Shown piece after piece: positions 11,819-20,479 of a stretch of 64,000 nt of DNA. Each line of letters opens with the position of its first letter. The first letter of the stretch is position 1. The notes under the pieces were generated by a model. The model made no database searches. It was not told the origin of the DNA and saw only the letters and a list, made by a program, of their open reading frames with translations. Source of the DNA: Periplaneta americana (taxonomy: Eukaryota > Arthropoda > Insecta > Blattodea > Blattidae); the NCBI RefSeq assembly GCF_040183065.1, contig NC_091120.1:72442708-72506707 (forward strand), written 5' to 3'. The translations under genes and the position numbers were made by a program.

Positions 11819-12036
11819 GTTATTATTATTATTATTGTACAGTGATCTCGACCTACCTGTGGGCCGGCGTCTACACATACTACCGACAACTAGAGGATCT
11901 GGACACATTGGTGCCTGACAACTTGTTACCCTCCATTCCTCATGAGGAGGAGACTGCAATCAACACAGAGGATCTGCAAAAGACGTACACGCAATTGGAA
12001 CGCAACATCCAACAGAACTATCCTCAAGCGGTTTAG
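2730..12036 (+). CDS. Four-transmembrane protein, LAPTM4/Pasiflora-like (DUF4728-type), five coding exons
   Basis: Joined exons are 2730-2834, 4935-5028, 7684-7769, 9319-9472 and 11843-12036. They total 633 nt and encode 210 residues, with phases 0,1,0,1 and GT-AG at every junction. Predicted membrane segments lie near residues 25-45, 74-93, 106-131 and 133-158, with both termini probably cytosolic. The N-terminus has a cysteine cluster (CCSCNLKTGT), which in LAPTM4-type and insect Pasiflora-type proteins directly precedes the first membrane helix. The C-terminal 45 residues are hydrophilic and acidic (PHEEETAINTEDLQ) with no membrane potential. Family knowledge: Pasiflora proteins are septate-junction components in Drosophila, and LAPTM4 proteins are endolysosomal. 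Which applies here cannot be decided, so cellular role is unassigned. ATG at 2730 is chosen because it opens the frame after a good acceptor; a second Met at codon 5 is possible. All introns carry transposon remnants. Gene structure is well supported; family naming is inference. Confidence 0.85.
4129..4312 (-). repeat. Dispersed SINE-like repeat, minus copy in intron 1
   Basis: This segment is the reverse complement of the repeat at 7938-8120 and a shorter copy at 41438-41572. Shared words include GTTTAGTCAACTGT, CACCAATAAGACAT, ATGCAATG and GAAAGGAACTGG. On the + strand this copy has a B-box-like GGTTCAAACCC, so the family may be pol III-derived. Strand is given relative to the 7938 copy. 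Confidence 0.65.
4935..5028 (+). CDS. Coding exon 2: extracytosolic loop
   Basis: The acceptor is CTTTTCCATCGCAG and the donor CTAG|GTAAAT. It encodes 31 residues in phase 0 in, phase 1 out. The N-part completes TM1 and the rest is a charged loop rich in aromatic residues (CYYKQEKYEMRYMEINL). It is too short to appear as a stand-alone ORF; it is supported by frame continuity on both sides. Confidence 0.8.
5198..5754. repeat. Tandem duplication of a mariner-like end
   Basis: Two units of about 270-290 bp (5202-5483 and 5488-5754) share most bases. Examples are CATTTATTTC, TAACAGGAAGTAGGGTCAGT, GGTACCATTT and AACTTTCATAGGAAA. Each unit begins with a GATTC(A/G)GA(C/T)CACCCGTAA-like terminus, and the first is preceded by TATA/CAGATTGATTC. 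It probably derives from the non-coding end of the mariner-like element whose transposase C-terminus follows at 5855. Confidence 0.7.
5855..6046 (-). pseudogene. Tc1/mariner (IS630-type) transposase C-terminal fragment
   Basis: The minus strand encodes DDIKQRIRETCQSL, then EVLRVTDNVRRRVRVCAAQN and a terminal FVHL. This is the helical C-terminal tail of a common insect mariner-like transposase group, normally ending near ...NGGHFEHL. The DDE catalytic core that should lie upstream (higher coordinates) is missing and LINE-derived sequence starts instead. It sits in intron 2. Confidence 0.65.
6085..6430 (+). pseudogene. Non-LTR retrotransposon ORF2 C-terminal remnant
   Basis: Reading across two frames gives SDRFSLPLNMLSWVS, then IPQNSNLSYLASRF, then VCAAHLWNSLSDIIKL. 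The motif Ala-Ala-x-Leu-Trp-Asn-Ser-Leu is typical of the region after the reverse transcriptase in Jockey/CR1-like LINEs. It is broken by frameshifts and stops and lies in intron 2. Confidence 0.5.
6996..7181. repeat. Foldback repeat, 27-bp perfect arms
   Basis: The arms CGGAATATGTATGATAAGAC... at 6996-7022 and its exact reverse complement at 7155-7181 enclose 132 bp. The loop contains TCTGAAGATGACCC and GGTCGAAACATGT, a phrase common in arthropod interspersed repeats. It is likely a MITE or a repeat that inserted head to head. Confidence 0.6.
7684..7769 (+). CDS. Coding exon 3: TM2
   Basis: The acceptor is ATTGTTACAG; a competing AG six bases downstream would break the frame. With the G carried from exon 2 it encodes 29 residues with the helix SGILHSLTAGLLLYGVW. 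The donor is AAG|GTAAGT in phase 0. Confidence 0.85.
7938..8120 (+). repeat. Dispersed SINE-like repeat, plus copy in intron 3
   Basis: The longest clear copy of the family also seen at 4129-4312 (-) and 41438-41572 (+). It starts TAGTTGTTTAGTCAACTG and ends near ATTACACTAATCAGAC. No coding potential. Confidence 0.65.
8463..8683. mobile_element. Foldback MITE with TA duplication, intron 3
   Basis: Inverted arms of roughly 80-100 bp make up nearly the whole 221 bp. Left: TTCAGAGCAGAAGTGGTGTA and TAAAGTAAACATTCTGTAAA; the reverse-complemented right arm has TTCAGAGCAAAAGTGGTGTA and TAAAGTAAAAATTCTGTAAA. It is flanked by TA on both sides (8461-8462, 8684-8685), fitting a Tc1/mariner-type non-autonomous element. 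Confidence 0.75.
8797..8905 (-). mobile_element. tRNA-derived SINE fragment (same family as 28.9 and 60.1 kb)
   Basis: Contains AGTAAATCTACTGACATGAG and CTTAAGCACACTAAAT..CCATCGACCTGG, as in the fuller copies at 60040-60252 (-) and 28873-29103 (+). The tRNA-like head is lost and the sequence diverges after CTGGGCTGG. Confidence 0.65.
9319..9472 (+). CDS. Coding exon 4: TM3 and most of TM4
   Basis: The acceptor is ATGTTTCACAG and the donor CTAT|GTAAGT, phase 0 in and 1 out. It encodes 51 residues that are almost entirely hydrophobic: a Val/Ile/Leu-rich helix, then GAVGWAVLVVIVGGFVL. GC content is visibly higher than the flanking intron, as expected for exon sequence here. Confidence 0.9.
10522..11403. 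mobile_element. Long-TIR DNA element (882 bp) with TA duplication, intron 4
   Basis: The terminal inverted repeats run about 270-280 bp (10522-10800 vs 11130-11403). They start CAGAGTGGCCCACTTAACTC against CAAAGTGGCCCAATTAACTC. Conserved deep matches include GACAATTACAAGTTAAATTA, GGGGACATCTGATACACGTA and AGCTCTGTCTAATAACAA. TA flanks both ends (10520-10521, 11404-11405). There is no transposase in the ~330-bp centre. It is a Tc1/mariner-like non-autonomous element by its duplication. Confidence 0.8.
11560..11655 (-). mobile_element. tRNA-derived SINE head fragment
   Basis: On the minus strand an A-box-like TGAGTTGATAGAGAAACTGG is followed by a B-box GGGTTCAAACTCG, then GGAATTTTTCTC as in the SINE family at 20.5-21.3 kb. 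It inserted in intron 4, about 190 bp before exon 5. Confidence 0.5.
11773..11837 (+). repeat. (ATT)n microsatellite at the last splice acceptor
   Basis: About 21 ATT triplets with one ATTGTT interruption. The tract ends 5 bases before the CAG of the exon 5 acceptor, so it occupies the polypyrimidine and branch-point zone. Confidence 0.95.
11843..12036 (+). CDS. Coding exon 5: end of TM4 and acidic C-tail, stop
   Basis: The acceptor TATTGTACAG lies directly after a (ATT)n microsatellite. It encodes ISTYLWAGVYTYYRQ, completing TM4, then a soluble tail with PDNLLPSIPHEEET and a C-terminal NYPQAV before TAG. The upstream intron is open in this frame as poly-Tyr, so an ORF finder would wrongly extend the exon into the repeat. 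Confidence 0.9.
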
Positions 12037-12080
12037 AAACACTAAGTAATGTTAAGATTATGAGGAAAACGGCGGTTACC

Positions 12081-12202
12081 AATAAAACTAGTTTTTCCCC
12101 ACTGTTTACACGAGCAGTAACGAAGACAACTCTGCGAGGAAAATATTTATTTACATTTTATAAGGACTTAGTATTATTTAGTTGAAAGAGTAACGCAATA
12201 AA
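12081..12202 (+). terminator. Polyadenylation signals of the four-TM gene
   Basis: AATAAA occurs at 12081-12086, 45 bp past the stop codon, and again at 12197-12202. A short 3' UTR ending near 12100 or 12220 is expected. Which signal is used cannot be told. Confidence 0.5.
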
Positions 12203-12429
12203 TTGTTCATAGGTTCCACAGAACTACCAATAAGCTAAGGCATGACCCAGTGTAGGTATGATGATGAAAACAGTGCAGAGAAACATACTCGCCATTAGAG
12301 AAACATTCGATTTTTCTCTATGAAATCGTGATTCCAATCGACTTTTTTTTTTTCCAATTTTCCAGAATTCAGTTTAGTTTTGCGGTATAACTCCTTTTAA
12401 ATATCTCACAGGTAACAACAAACAGAGCC

Positions 12430-12682
12430 ACCGGCGTAGCTCAGTCGGCTAAGGCGCTTGCCCATTTGTCAGGAGTTGCGCTCGGGCGCGGGTTCGATTC
12501 CCACTTGGACTGATTACCTGGTTGGGTTTTTTCCGAGGTTTTCCCCAACCATAAGGCAAATGTCATGTAATCTATGGCGAATCCTCGGTCTCATCTCGCC
12601 AAATATCATCTAACACCAATCCCATCAACGCTAAATAAACTCGTACTTGATAAAGCATCGTTAAATAACCAATTAAAAAAAC
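12430..12682 (+). mobile_element. Full-length tRNA-derived SINE
   Basis: The tRNA-like head has box A (GCGTAGCTCAGTCGGCTAAGG) split as TAGCTCAGTCGGCTAAGG and box B GGGTTCGATTCCC. The body reads GATTACCTGGTTGGGTTTTT, CCGAGGTTTTCCCCAACC, CAAATGTCATGTAATC and ends GTTAAATAACCAATTAAAAA. It is the best preserved member of this SINE type in the window, just 3' of the gene. Confidence 0.9.
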
Positions 12683-12711
12683 GAACAGCTCTGTTAATAG
12701 CTTCAGTGATA

Positions 12712-13130
12712 TACTGGGTGATTCAAGAGGTTGTTGTAAAAGTGAAGGAGTTTGGTCTTCGAAGTAACCCTCGAGTATAGCCCATAATGCCAGGATGTAA
12801 TCATGCTATGCAGCTTACCTCCTGTCACCACGTAAAATTGGGGAGATCTACAACGAATTTTTACAAGTTGTTCCAGAACTGTTACAAAACGTGCCATTTA
12901 TCGTGCGTCAGCAGACGTGGATGGAACAGGACGGAGCATCAGCACACTGGACACTTGCTCTAAGTCTGGCATAACACGGGCGTTGAATCTGAAGAGAGAA
13001 TCCAATTCTATGGCCAGTTCACTTCTCTGATTCGATGCATCTTGATTACTTCTTTCGGGGCATATCAAAAGCATCGTTTACGAGACACTGGTGTAAGACT
13101 CAGAAACACTTTTAGCCAAGACACTTGCAT
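12712..13130 (+). pseudogene. Tc1/mariner-like element with broken transposase
   Basis: It begins at TA/CTGGGTGATTCAAGAGG, a terminal-repeat-like sequence. The body then gives, over several frames, GEIYNEFLQVVPELLQNVPF, RQQTWMEQDGASAHWTLAL and LDYFFRGISKASF. These correspond to the (Q/H)DGAPAH catalytic Asp region and the downstream DFFLWGxLK region of IS630-type insect transposases. Multiple stops and an internal deletion are present. Confidence 0.7.
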
Positions 13131-15110
13131 CATCTGATTGCAGATCTTTTACGTAAAGTAGATTCATAATACATTTGTTGGGTGTTGTATAGAAGAAAGA
13201 GTACAGTCGAGCCAGGACATGAGGAATCTGGAAGAATTATATTTAAATTTTGAATTTTTATGTAGTGTTTCAAGTATAGATACATCTCTATAAATTCCAA
13301 CTTACATGTGTTATCCTGTGAGAAATGGTGATGGATGGAGCGTTGTTCATTTATTACTTTATGTAAAAGATCTGCAACTCATCGAATTTTCTGGAACATA
13401 CATACTTTTAATGCATAATTTCTAAACAAAGTAATTAAATAGCAAATTAAAATGTACACAAGCCTTTTTAAGCATGTCAAGCAAATTTTAATTACAAACG
13501 TCACATTGAGTGACCAAAAATGACAGGTGATCTCAATTAATAGGCCTATAATATTTGTTATTTAATTAAGTCAATACGGTAATGTAATGTCAAGATGTTT
13601 TAACATTTAAACTCACCTAATATCAATCTCTATAGACTTTCAAAATGACATAATTATATTAGGTACTATTCGTAAAAAAAATGTCAAGGAAACATATATT
13701 CATTATAATACAATGTCTCCATAGATGTAATGTTAGGCCTATCATAATGACCTGAAGACGAATTTGTAAAGTTGAAAACGTGTGTTAAGTGAAACCAAAA
13801 TATGTCTAATATTTAGGATGTATTTGAATGATAAGATATACACGGATCAATAGAAAGTTTACTCACTCAATAAATTAAGTTCATGTAATCTTTGTATACT
13901 TCACTTTTTGCACAAATTACTATTACCTCATTGGTATGCTGTCCAGCACGTAATTCCTGACATTATGAGGCTTGTACTGAATCTGGATTACTTCCTAGAC
14001 CATGAGTTCCTATTTTAGAATTCTCATACTGGCATTCCAGCTCCTTCAGTTTTAGCACAAAGTTTCAAATCACTCTGTAGATCTTACTGTCTTATTCATA
14101 CAAATATGCTACTTTGACGCTGCAAAAAGTCTGTCTTTCTTCATTTGTTTGTATCTAGTCAATTCTTCTAACTTACTGAACATATTACTTTCATATTCAT
14201 CTTCTACTAATCGATTAATATGGCAACGAGTCACATAAAATATCATAAAAGCCATTGGTTATTATTTATTTGATAACACAATATGGAGACTTATTGAAAA
14301 TGGTTTGTAACAATACCATACGACTTTTTCACACACAATAACGTGTGATAAACGAAAAATTGTGGTTATAATGTATCCTAAAATGTTGGACAGAAAATTA
14401 ATACTTACATTATTATGTCGCCAATCCAAAATTTCAGATTAATATCTAGAGTTTACAGCAAAAAGTATGTTAATACGAATGGTATTTTAAAATTAGATTT
14501 GGAAAATTTGCTATACACGAACACATGGACAGACAGAATTTTTCCAATGACAATACTTTCTCTATTATCACCTACATTGCCACCCACAATGCAATGTTTT
14601 GTAAGAAATGTATAGACGCAGAAAAAAAATTATGTGGTGTTTGTTTAAAACATGTAACTCCAAAAAAAAACCTGTTTTGAGATACAATCATTTCTATTTT
14701 CCTATACAAATCATAATTCTAGTTTACATACAAATGAATCAGGAATTTGCAAAAGGGACTAAGTCCGAAAAAGTAAATTTTAAGAAAACACAAAAAGCCT
14801 TTGTATGGATCTGGATGTATAACAGTCCAAACATGTTGATACACATTTTAAATGTGTACATTCTATAGGAACTGGTTCATTTTTAATGCTGAAATCCAAG
14901 AAGATTGTGAGTGTATGGAGAGCCAGAAACTGGTATAAACTCAATTTGCAAAAAATATAGACTTGGTCACTTTTGCAAATTTCTGATTCAAATGTGAATG
15001 AAAGTAACATAAGATTAGATGGAGATATCACGGATATACTAAACGAAAGAGAACATTTTTCTTTTTTGGCTGCCCTTTCATTTTTGGAGTTATCATGTTA
15101 TGGACAAACA
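13131..15110. other. No recognisable feature
   Basis: AT-rich, no ORF with family resemblance, no clear inverted or tandem repeats. Short ORFs at 14415-14868 have A/T-driven composition and no recognisable motif. Confidence 0.3.
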
Positions 15111-15115
15111 CCACT

Positions 15116-15211
15116 GAATTTGGGTCACCTCAATTTTCCAAGTTTCAGTTATAACATACTGCGCATGCTCAGTAAGCACTAGAACTTGGAAATTTCAGGT
15201 GGCCCAAATTT
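15116..15211. repeat. Short hairpin (about 30-bp arms, 35-base loop)
   Basis: GAATTTGGGTCACCTCAATT..CCAAGTT at 15116-15145 pairs with AACTTGGAAATTTCAGGTGG..CAAATT at 15182-15211 with a few mismatches. The loop is GC-richer (CTGCGCATGCTCAG). The size fits a miRNA-like precursor or a tiny MITE. There is no further evidence for either. Confidence 0.5.
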
Positions 15212-15428
15212 TTTTCTGGGTCTGTAACCTACATTATTGAACGTTTCTATGTAAAGTAATACTAATGAGCAGAGCTCGGATGTTTAAGTATTTATAACAG
15301 TTAAAATAGGCAGGCAAAAGCGGCAATAAAAACTAAAAAAAAAGCGCAATAAATTTTGAAAGAGGCATTATCAATTTTAAAAAGGCATAATATATTTTAT
15401 CAACAAATTTAAATTATATCAACATAAC

Positions 15429-15611
15429 TCACATTTTTATTTCGTAGTTGACATAATTACGCTGACTTATGTAATGCTTTTTTTCGTTATTTACTATCTT
15501 TACACAAACCTTACATAACAGAACTGTTCCATCGGTTGAAAATACATAGGCACAAAATTCACTAACGTAAGCATGGAGTTTACTTTTCAATGGTGTACTG
15601 AATTTAGGCAT
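15429..15611 (-). pseudogene. hAT transposase N-terminal (CGGBP1-like zinc-finger) fragment
   Basis: The minus strand encodes MPKFSTPLKSKLHAYVSEF, then VFSTDGTVLLCKVCVKIVNN and EKKHYISQRN. The pattern Lys-rich start, Phe/Asp-Gly, Cys-x2-Cys, then Lys-x-His/Gln-Arg-N matches the N-terminal zinc finger of hAT transposases and of the related CGGBP1 protein. The hAT at 31449 has the homologous layout (YVEEFG..FCKVC). The second half of the finger is damaged (His to Asn) and no transposase core follows. Confidence 0.65.
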
Positions 15612-15959
15612 TCTAGCTAACTGGTCTTATATCTTCTCTCACCCGACAATAACTGACTATTCCTCACTCAAATTTATTTCTCCTACAATAATAAATTTGA
15701 GTAGCATAAAATTGTAATAGTAAGATTTGAAAATATAAAAACAAAGAATTTAAAATGCTACGTGACAATTTCTATGAAAACGGGCTTAATATTTAAAATT
15801 ATGAAGTTGATTTTTGATATCGTGAAGACATGTCATATTTTGTAACTGTGGATTGTCCATCATCAATCATATTACACCAATAGTATTAAAGAACGCTTAT
15901 TAGCAGATTAAATTATTTTTAATTACTATTGTTAGTAAAGTGAGTCATTGTTTAATATA

Positions 15960-16024
15960 CAGGATGATTCACGAGGATTTACCACCCTTTACGGAACTTA
16001 TTTCTGAAGACATTTTCAGCAATA

Positions 16025-16073
<49 letters not shown>

Positions 16074-16937
16074 ATAGTTCCTATTCTCAATATTTTCAAA
16101 GTTACACTAATTTAAGGTTGTTTGCAAAATACGTTTTTTTTTAGTTTGACGGTAAAAGAATAATATAAATAGAGAATGAACCACTCAGAAGTACTTCCAT
16201 TTTAATTGGCAAGTATTATGAAGCTAAAAATCATTGATTCTACTTCGCGTTAACACTTTGTTTAAAAACTTAAAATTGTTTAGTCGACACGTTAAAATTT
16301 ATTTAAAAAGGTTATATACCTTGGACAGACGGCCCGTTTCGACGCTGGTGTTGCGTCTTTATCAGTGTCCCACGAGATACTGTAGATCTTGAATTCTGCC
16401 ATTTGCATTCGTCAGTTGTAGTGGTGGTGGTATGTTGTGGAGCAAACGAAGTCGACTAAACCAAGCTAAAAATGTGCTGTGAACTCCTTAGTTGCTTCGT
16501 ACACACATTTTTTTTTATTTTTAACTATAAAATTACATTATTCTTACGCACTTATCACAACAATTATTACAAATCACACCGCTTCCACCGACTTAATTAT
16601 TTGCAGTTCAATTTTGCATCCTAATTTACAGTCTTGGAGAGTTTACAACACATTTTAAAAAATGTCGCCGTCCACTTGAGTACACTTGGCCGCACGCTTG
16701 TGAACGGCACTCGTCGCGCTACGTAACTGCATACGGCTATCTTTGAATTCCGTAGCGCTCGCGCTGGCTGCTGACTGCACGCTGACCAAGATCACGCGTT
16801 CACAGCAATGCGTTCCAATAACGAAACGTAACTCTGTATATATTGAGAATAGGACCCATGTTTATATGACATTTTTTCTCAGAATCTCTTCGGAAATAAG
16901 CTCCGTAAATGACGGTAAATCCTCGTGAATCATCCTG
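15960..16937. mobile_element. 978-bp TA-flanked DNA element
   Basis: The left end CAGGATGATTCACGAGGATT continues TACCACCCTTTACGGAACTT. The reverse complement of the right end is CAGGATGATTCACGAGGATT continuing TACCGTCATTTACGGAGCTT. The TIR is about 55 bp with few mismatches. TA flanks both sides (15958-15959, 16938-16939). The termini resemble those of insect mariner-like elements with a GATTCAxGAGG motif. There is no transposase inside. It contains an (AT)n tract at 16030-16070 and a nested inverted-repeat segment. Confidence 0.85.
16278..16462. repeat. Inverted-repeat-bounded segment nested in the 978-bp element
   Basis: GTTTAGTCGAC at 16278-16288 is inverted at 16452-16462 (GTCGACTAAAC). 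Between them is GGACAGACGGCCCGTTTCGA with GCGTCTTTATCAGTGTCC, unlike the AT-rich surroundings. It may be a second insertion; I see no clear target duplication. Confidence 0.4.
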
Positions 16938-16939
16938 TA

Positions 16940-17600
16940 CTTAAATCTCATACACATTACATTATAATTAATTGGATATTTGCAAATAAACAAGAAATAT
17001 TGCTTTAAAATGACAAAAAAGTATTGCATTATTGCATTAGTAAGAAACACTTTAAAAAGGCAAAATAGGGCCAATTTTTATTTTGCCTATCACTTTTATT
17101 TATCCCACATCACATTTATAACTATGAAAATAATGATTTACTTCCCCTATCCAGTAAAAAAAGCATTTTTCCAAACATCCAGGCTCTATTAATAAGTATA
17201 GGCCCTACCGAATGATCAAATTTCTCCTACACTACAATCTTTTCTCTTTGTATCCGCCGTTTTCCTCCGCACGTTGTATATGCTTAAAATCTTTATGTAT
17301 AAAGTAGGTTAAGACAATAATATCTTTCACATCTTTATTCAGAAGGAAACAAATTAATGGGATGGCTATAGCTAAAGCCCGGCAATATATGCCATACAGG
17401 CGCTGAAATCATGTACAGAATTTAATGAAATTCAAGAGACTAATGTTCAATTACAATATTAATATAATTAAAAACAATTTGTTTTAGTTTCTGTTGTTGC
17501 AGTATAGTAATGAAGAGTCATCCTATGGAAACTATCTTCCTCGCTGAAGAACGTTTTCTACAATGAAGCCTGAAAGTTCGCCCTACATTGAAAGATGCTA
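16940..17600. other. No recognisable feature
   Basis: Small ORFs here are AT-driven. Only composition is notable. No splice-linked coding pattern is visible. Confidence 0.3.
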
Positions 17601-17615
17601 TCGCTATCCACACAT

Positions 17616-18025
17616 TCATTCATTCATTCATTCATTCATTCATTCATTCAATTATTCAATCATTCATCCATTCATTCATCCACTCATTCATTCATAGTTT
17701 TTTGTCCAAGGGCAGACCTTTTAGTGCAAACCCAGCATTCTCCAATCTTCTCTCTTTTCCGCCTTCCTCTTAGTCTCTGCATATAATCCTTAATGTTGCC
17801 TATTATCTTATATTTTCTTCTGCCTTAACTTTTCTCCCTTTCACCACATCTTCCAGTGCATCTTTCAGTAAACAGTTTCTTGTTCGCCAGTGACCAGTCA
17901 ATTTCTTTTTCTTTCCCTGATCAGTTTCAACATTATTCCTTCTTCACCCACTCCATCTAAAACAGCTTCATTTCTTCTTCTGGCTATCCATTTCACAGGT
18001 TCCACTTTTCTCCATATCCACATAT
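17616..18025 (-). mobile_element. LINE 3' end with (AATG)n tail
   Basis: On the minus strand the C-terminal coding part of a non-LTR retrotransposon reads toward a short 3' UTR and a tail of about 18 CATT/AATG units (17616-17698). The same sequence family occurs at 45985-46935 (+), 58817-59815 (-) and 60975-61130 (-). A microsatellite tail instead of poly(A) is a feature of RTE-like and related LINEs. Confidence 0.7.
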
Positions 18026-18534
18026 TATAGAAATTAAATATGTGATTGGCAAATTTTAGTAAGCATGAAGTAGAACAAAAAACTTCACTTTAAAATGTGA
18101 ACTTTAAAGAGCAATATAAATGTAAATATGTTTTATATTTTAGACAAAAACACACGCAAAACATATTTACATAAAAATGTAGTCTATATAAAATCGTGGA
18201 CTATGTGATAATTTCCAAAGAATGTAACTTTGGATGCAAATGTAAACAATTTACACTTTTGCATATAGAACCGGGCTAGCAATAGCTGCAAATTCACGTT
18301 TATATGGACTTTAATGTTATTTTGTTCCCCTCTATAAAATGAATTCGTAGAATTCGGGTGTTATTTGTAAAGAAAAGAAGACCAAGTTCGAAGTAAGAAA
18401 AGTTACACATCTTACCAAACTTCCAGTCTATTCTACTATTTGAAAATATGTATTCCTCATTTTTCTATATACACTTTTAACACTTATATGTATATCACTG
18501 ATTAAATTTCCAATTTCTTTACCGTGTTAATATG

Positions 18535-18755
18535 TGCTTCATTCTCCAAAGCCTAGTGAAGAGCCGCGCTATCCTCTGTTTTCCTGTTGTGGTGGGGTGT
18601 GTTCATAATTGTGTCGAAAAGGGTGTGTATTTTGATCCTGAACACTCAACTCAATTTCAAAACACACACTCTTTTTAACATAATCATGAACATATCCCAC
18701 CACAACAGGAAACCAGATAGCGATGGCTCTCCACTAAGCTTTGGACAATGAAGCA
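18535..18755. repeat. 221-bp foldback, about 105-bp arms
   Basis: The left arm (TTTTCCTGTTGTGGTGGG, TGTTCATAATTGTGTCGAAA) and the reverse-complemented right arm (GTTTCCTGTTGTGGTGGG, TGTTCATGATTATGTTAAAA) pair over almost the whole length with a short loop near 18645-18655. The outer ends TGCTTCATT(C/G)TCCAAAGC match too. Likely a MITE. Its RNA could form a long double-stranded hairpin. Confidence 0.75.
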
Positions 18756-18796
18756 AAAGACTTCGAAACTAGTCAAGAAAGGTAATTTTTAAGTAG

Positions 18797-18975
18797 GTTA
18801 TTTTACGACGCTTTATCAGCATATTAGGTTATTTAGCGTCTGAATGAGATGAAGGTGATAAAGCCGGTGAAATGATTTCGGGGTCCAGCACCGAAAGTTC
18901 CCCAGCATTTGCTCATATTGGGTTGAAGGAAAACCCCGAAAAAATCTCAACCAGGTAACCCGGGCGCAAGGTAAA
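18797..18975 (-). mobile_element. SINE body fragment (minus)
   Basis: The sequence reads TTATTTTACGACGCTTTATC, GATGAAGGTGATAAAGCCGG, GGGTCCAGCACCGAAAGTTC and GAAAACCCCGAAAAAATCTC. It matches the full-length copy at 53231-53485, truncated before the tRNA head (stops at ACCCGGGCGCAAG). Confidence 0.75.
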
Positions 18976-18989
18976 TCTTAAATATTAAA

Positions 18990-20090
18990 ACGGCAAAGAA
19001 ATTTGAAATTTGATCAGTGAAATGTATTCCATTCAATTTCTTTCAAATTTCGCATTTATATTTCTATTCTGCGTGTAAAATTAAACAACACTTATTCGTC
19101 ATATCTTCTTACACTTCTTTCTTTTCTGTCGTAAAACACTATTTTAACCAAATCCCGTGAAAGTGAATTTTTCGCTTTATAAATTCAATAAAAACAAAAA
19201 CAATTATATTGCTCAATTTACTCTAATAAGTTAGTCACTGAATTAATGAACCACATGTTGCATAATAAAATTTCTCCGCCCTTCAATAATGAACACGGAA
19301 TGTAGATAAAAATGCATATTAAACCCATCCGTAAGAAAATAACGATTTGTAAGAACCATATTAGACAGTAATTGCAATATTGAGAAATGCATGGTATAAA
19401 ACAAAGGAAATGTGTTCTCATTTTCGCTGTAGTTCTACGAGTCTGAGATTAATATACTCAGTAACAGAAATACTTTAGCATAAACTCGATATGAAAATTC
19501 CCATCGCCAGTTTGCAACTGTAGTTTCGATATGGTTCTATGATTGTCAGTTTATGACACAATTCCACATTAATTAATTTAGTCACCGCTTGAACAACATT
19601 TCAAAATTAAACATCTTACTATCTGTCATTCTGTTATTTGTTCCCTGATACAATTTTTGAAATTAGTCTTTTATTTATATATTCTATATAACATTACATA
19701 AGAAAACACGTCAAAAATCTCAGTGTTAGTTAGTCATTTTGAGATGATGAAGAATATGAACATACAGTTATGACAATTTTTTTTTTATTTCCAGCAATCA
19801 CTTGAATAAAAATCACAAAATAGGGTGTATTTAATTATGAATATATTAACATTTAACTAATTTACTTAAGAAGGTTTTGCCAATGAGGTGCTGTAACAAT
19901 GATAATCAATTTCGCAAAGGTTCCCGTGTAGGAGCGAAGTAGCTTCATTTATTCCAATTTGAAAACATAGCTATAAATTGTACGTAACACAATTCGATAG
20001 TTCAGTATACATGTATGAGAATGTTACCAAATCGAGAGTAGTTTTTATTGGATTGCTGAACGTTCACAAACAGTAAAATCACAGCCTAGT
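18990..20090. other. No recognisable feature
   Basis: AT-rich. One 67-codon minus ORF at 19218-19421 shows no motif. Nothing repetitive was noticed. Confidence 0.3.
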
Positions 20091-20095
20091 ATATA

Positions 20096-20245
20096 CAGTC
20101 GCGAAGCTCAATACGTAGTAAATATGCAAACATTAGATAGTTGCTCACCACTAGGATCGCTAATATCGCCTCATTACAGCAATGCAAAATAGAACCGTCA
20201 CAGTCTATTGTTTCTAGCACCCTCAAAACTCAAGCTTCGTGACTG
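20096..20245. mobile_element. 150-bp MITE with TA duplication
   Basis: The ends are CAGTCGCGAAGCTCAA and, on the complement of the right, CAGTCACGAAGCTTGA, flanked by TATATA on both sides. The conserved AAGCTTCGTGACTG terminus together with a TA target indicates a mariner-type MITE. Confidence 0.75.
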
Positions 20246-20479
20246 TATATAGTAGACTGTGGTAAAATGTTATTGTACATCATACATTTGGATGGGACTG
20301 TTTCAGAAAACAGCCTAATAGCAACACTGTTTTACACAATTTACATACATAAAAAGTTATTGATTTAACAACAGGGCACAGACTGAAATTGCAAAAAAAA
20401 AAAAAAAAACTGCAGAATTAAAATGTTTGTAGGTACTGTGAAGAATAATTTGGGATCTTCAATCGTAACTTCATATTTA

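Noticed and set aside
11698-11842. ORF extending exon 5 upstream through a poly-Tyr run
   Set aside because: It is translation of the (ATT)n microsatellite; the acceptor at 11842 and frame continuity with exon 4 give a better model.
12430-12515. Possible functional tRNA gene
   Set aside because: Box A and B are good but acceptor-stem pairing is absent and a SINE body follows. The same reasoning applied to heads at 28873, 53483 and 20812.
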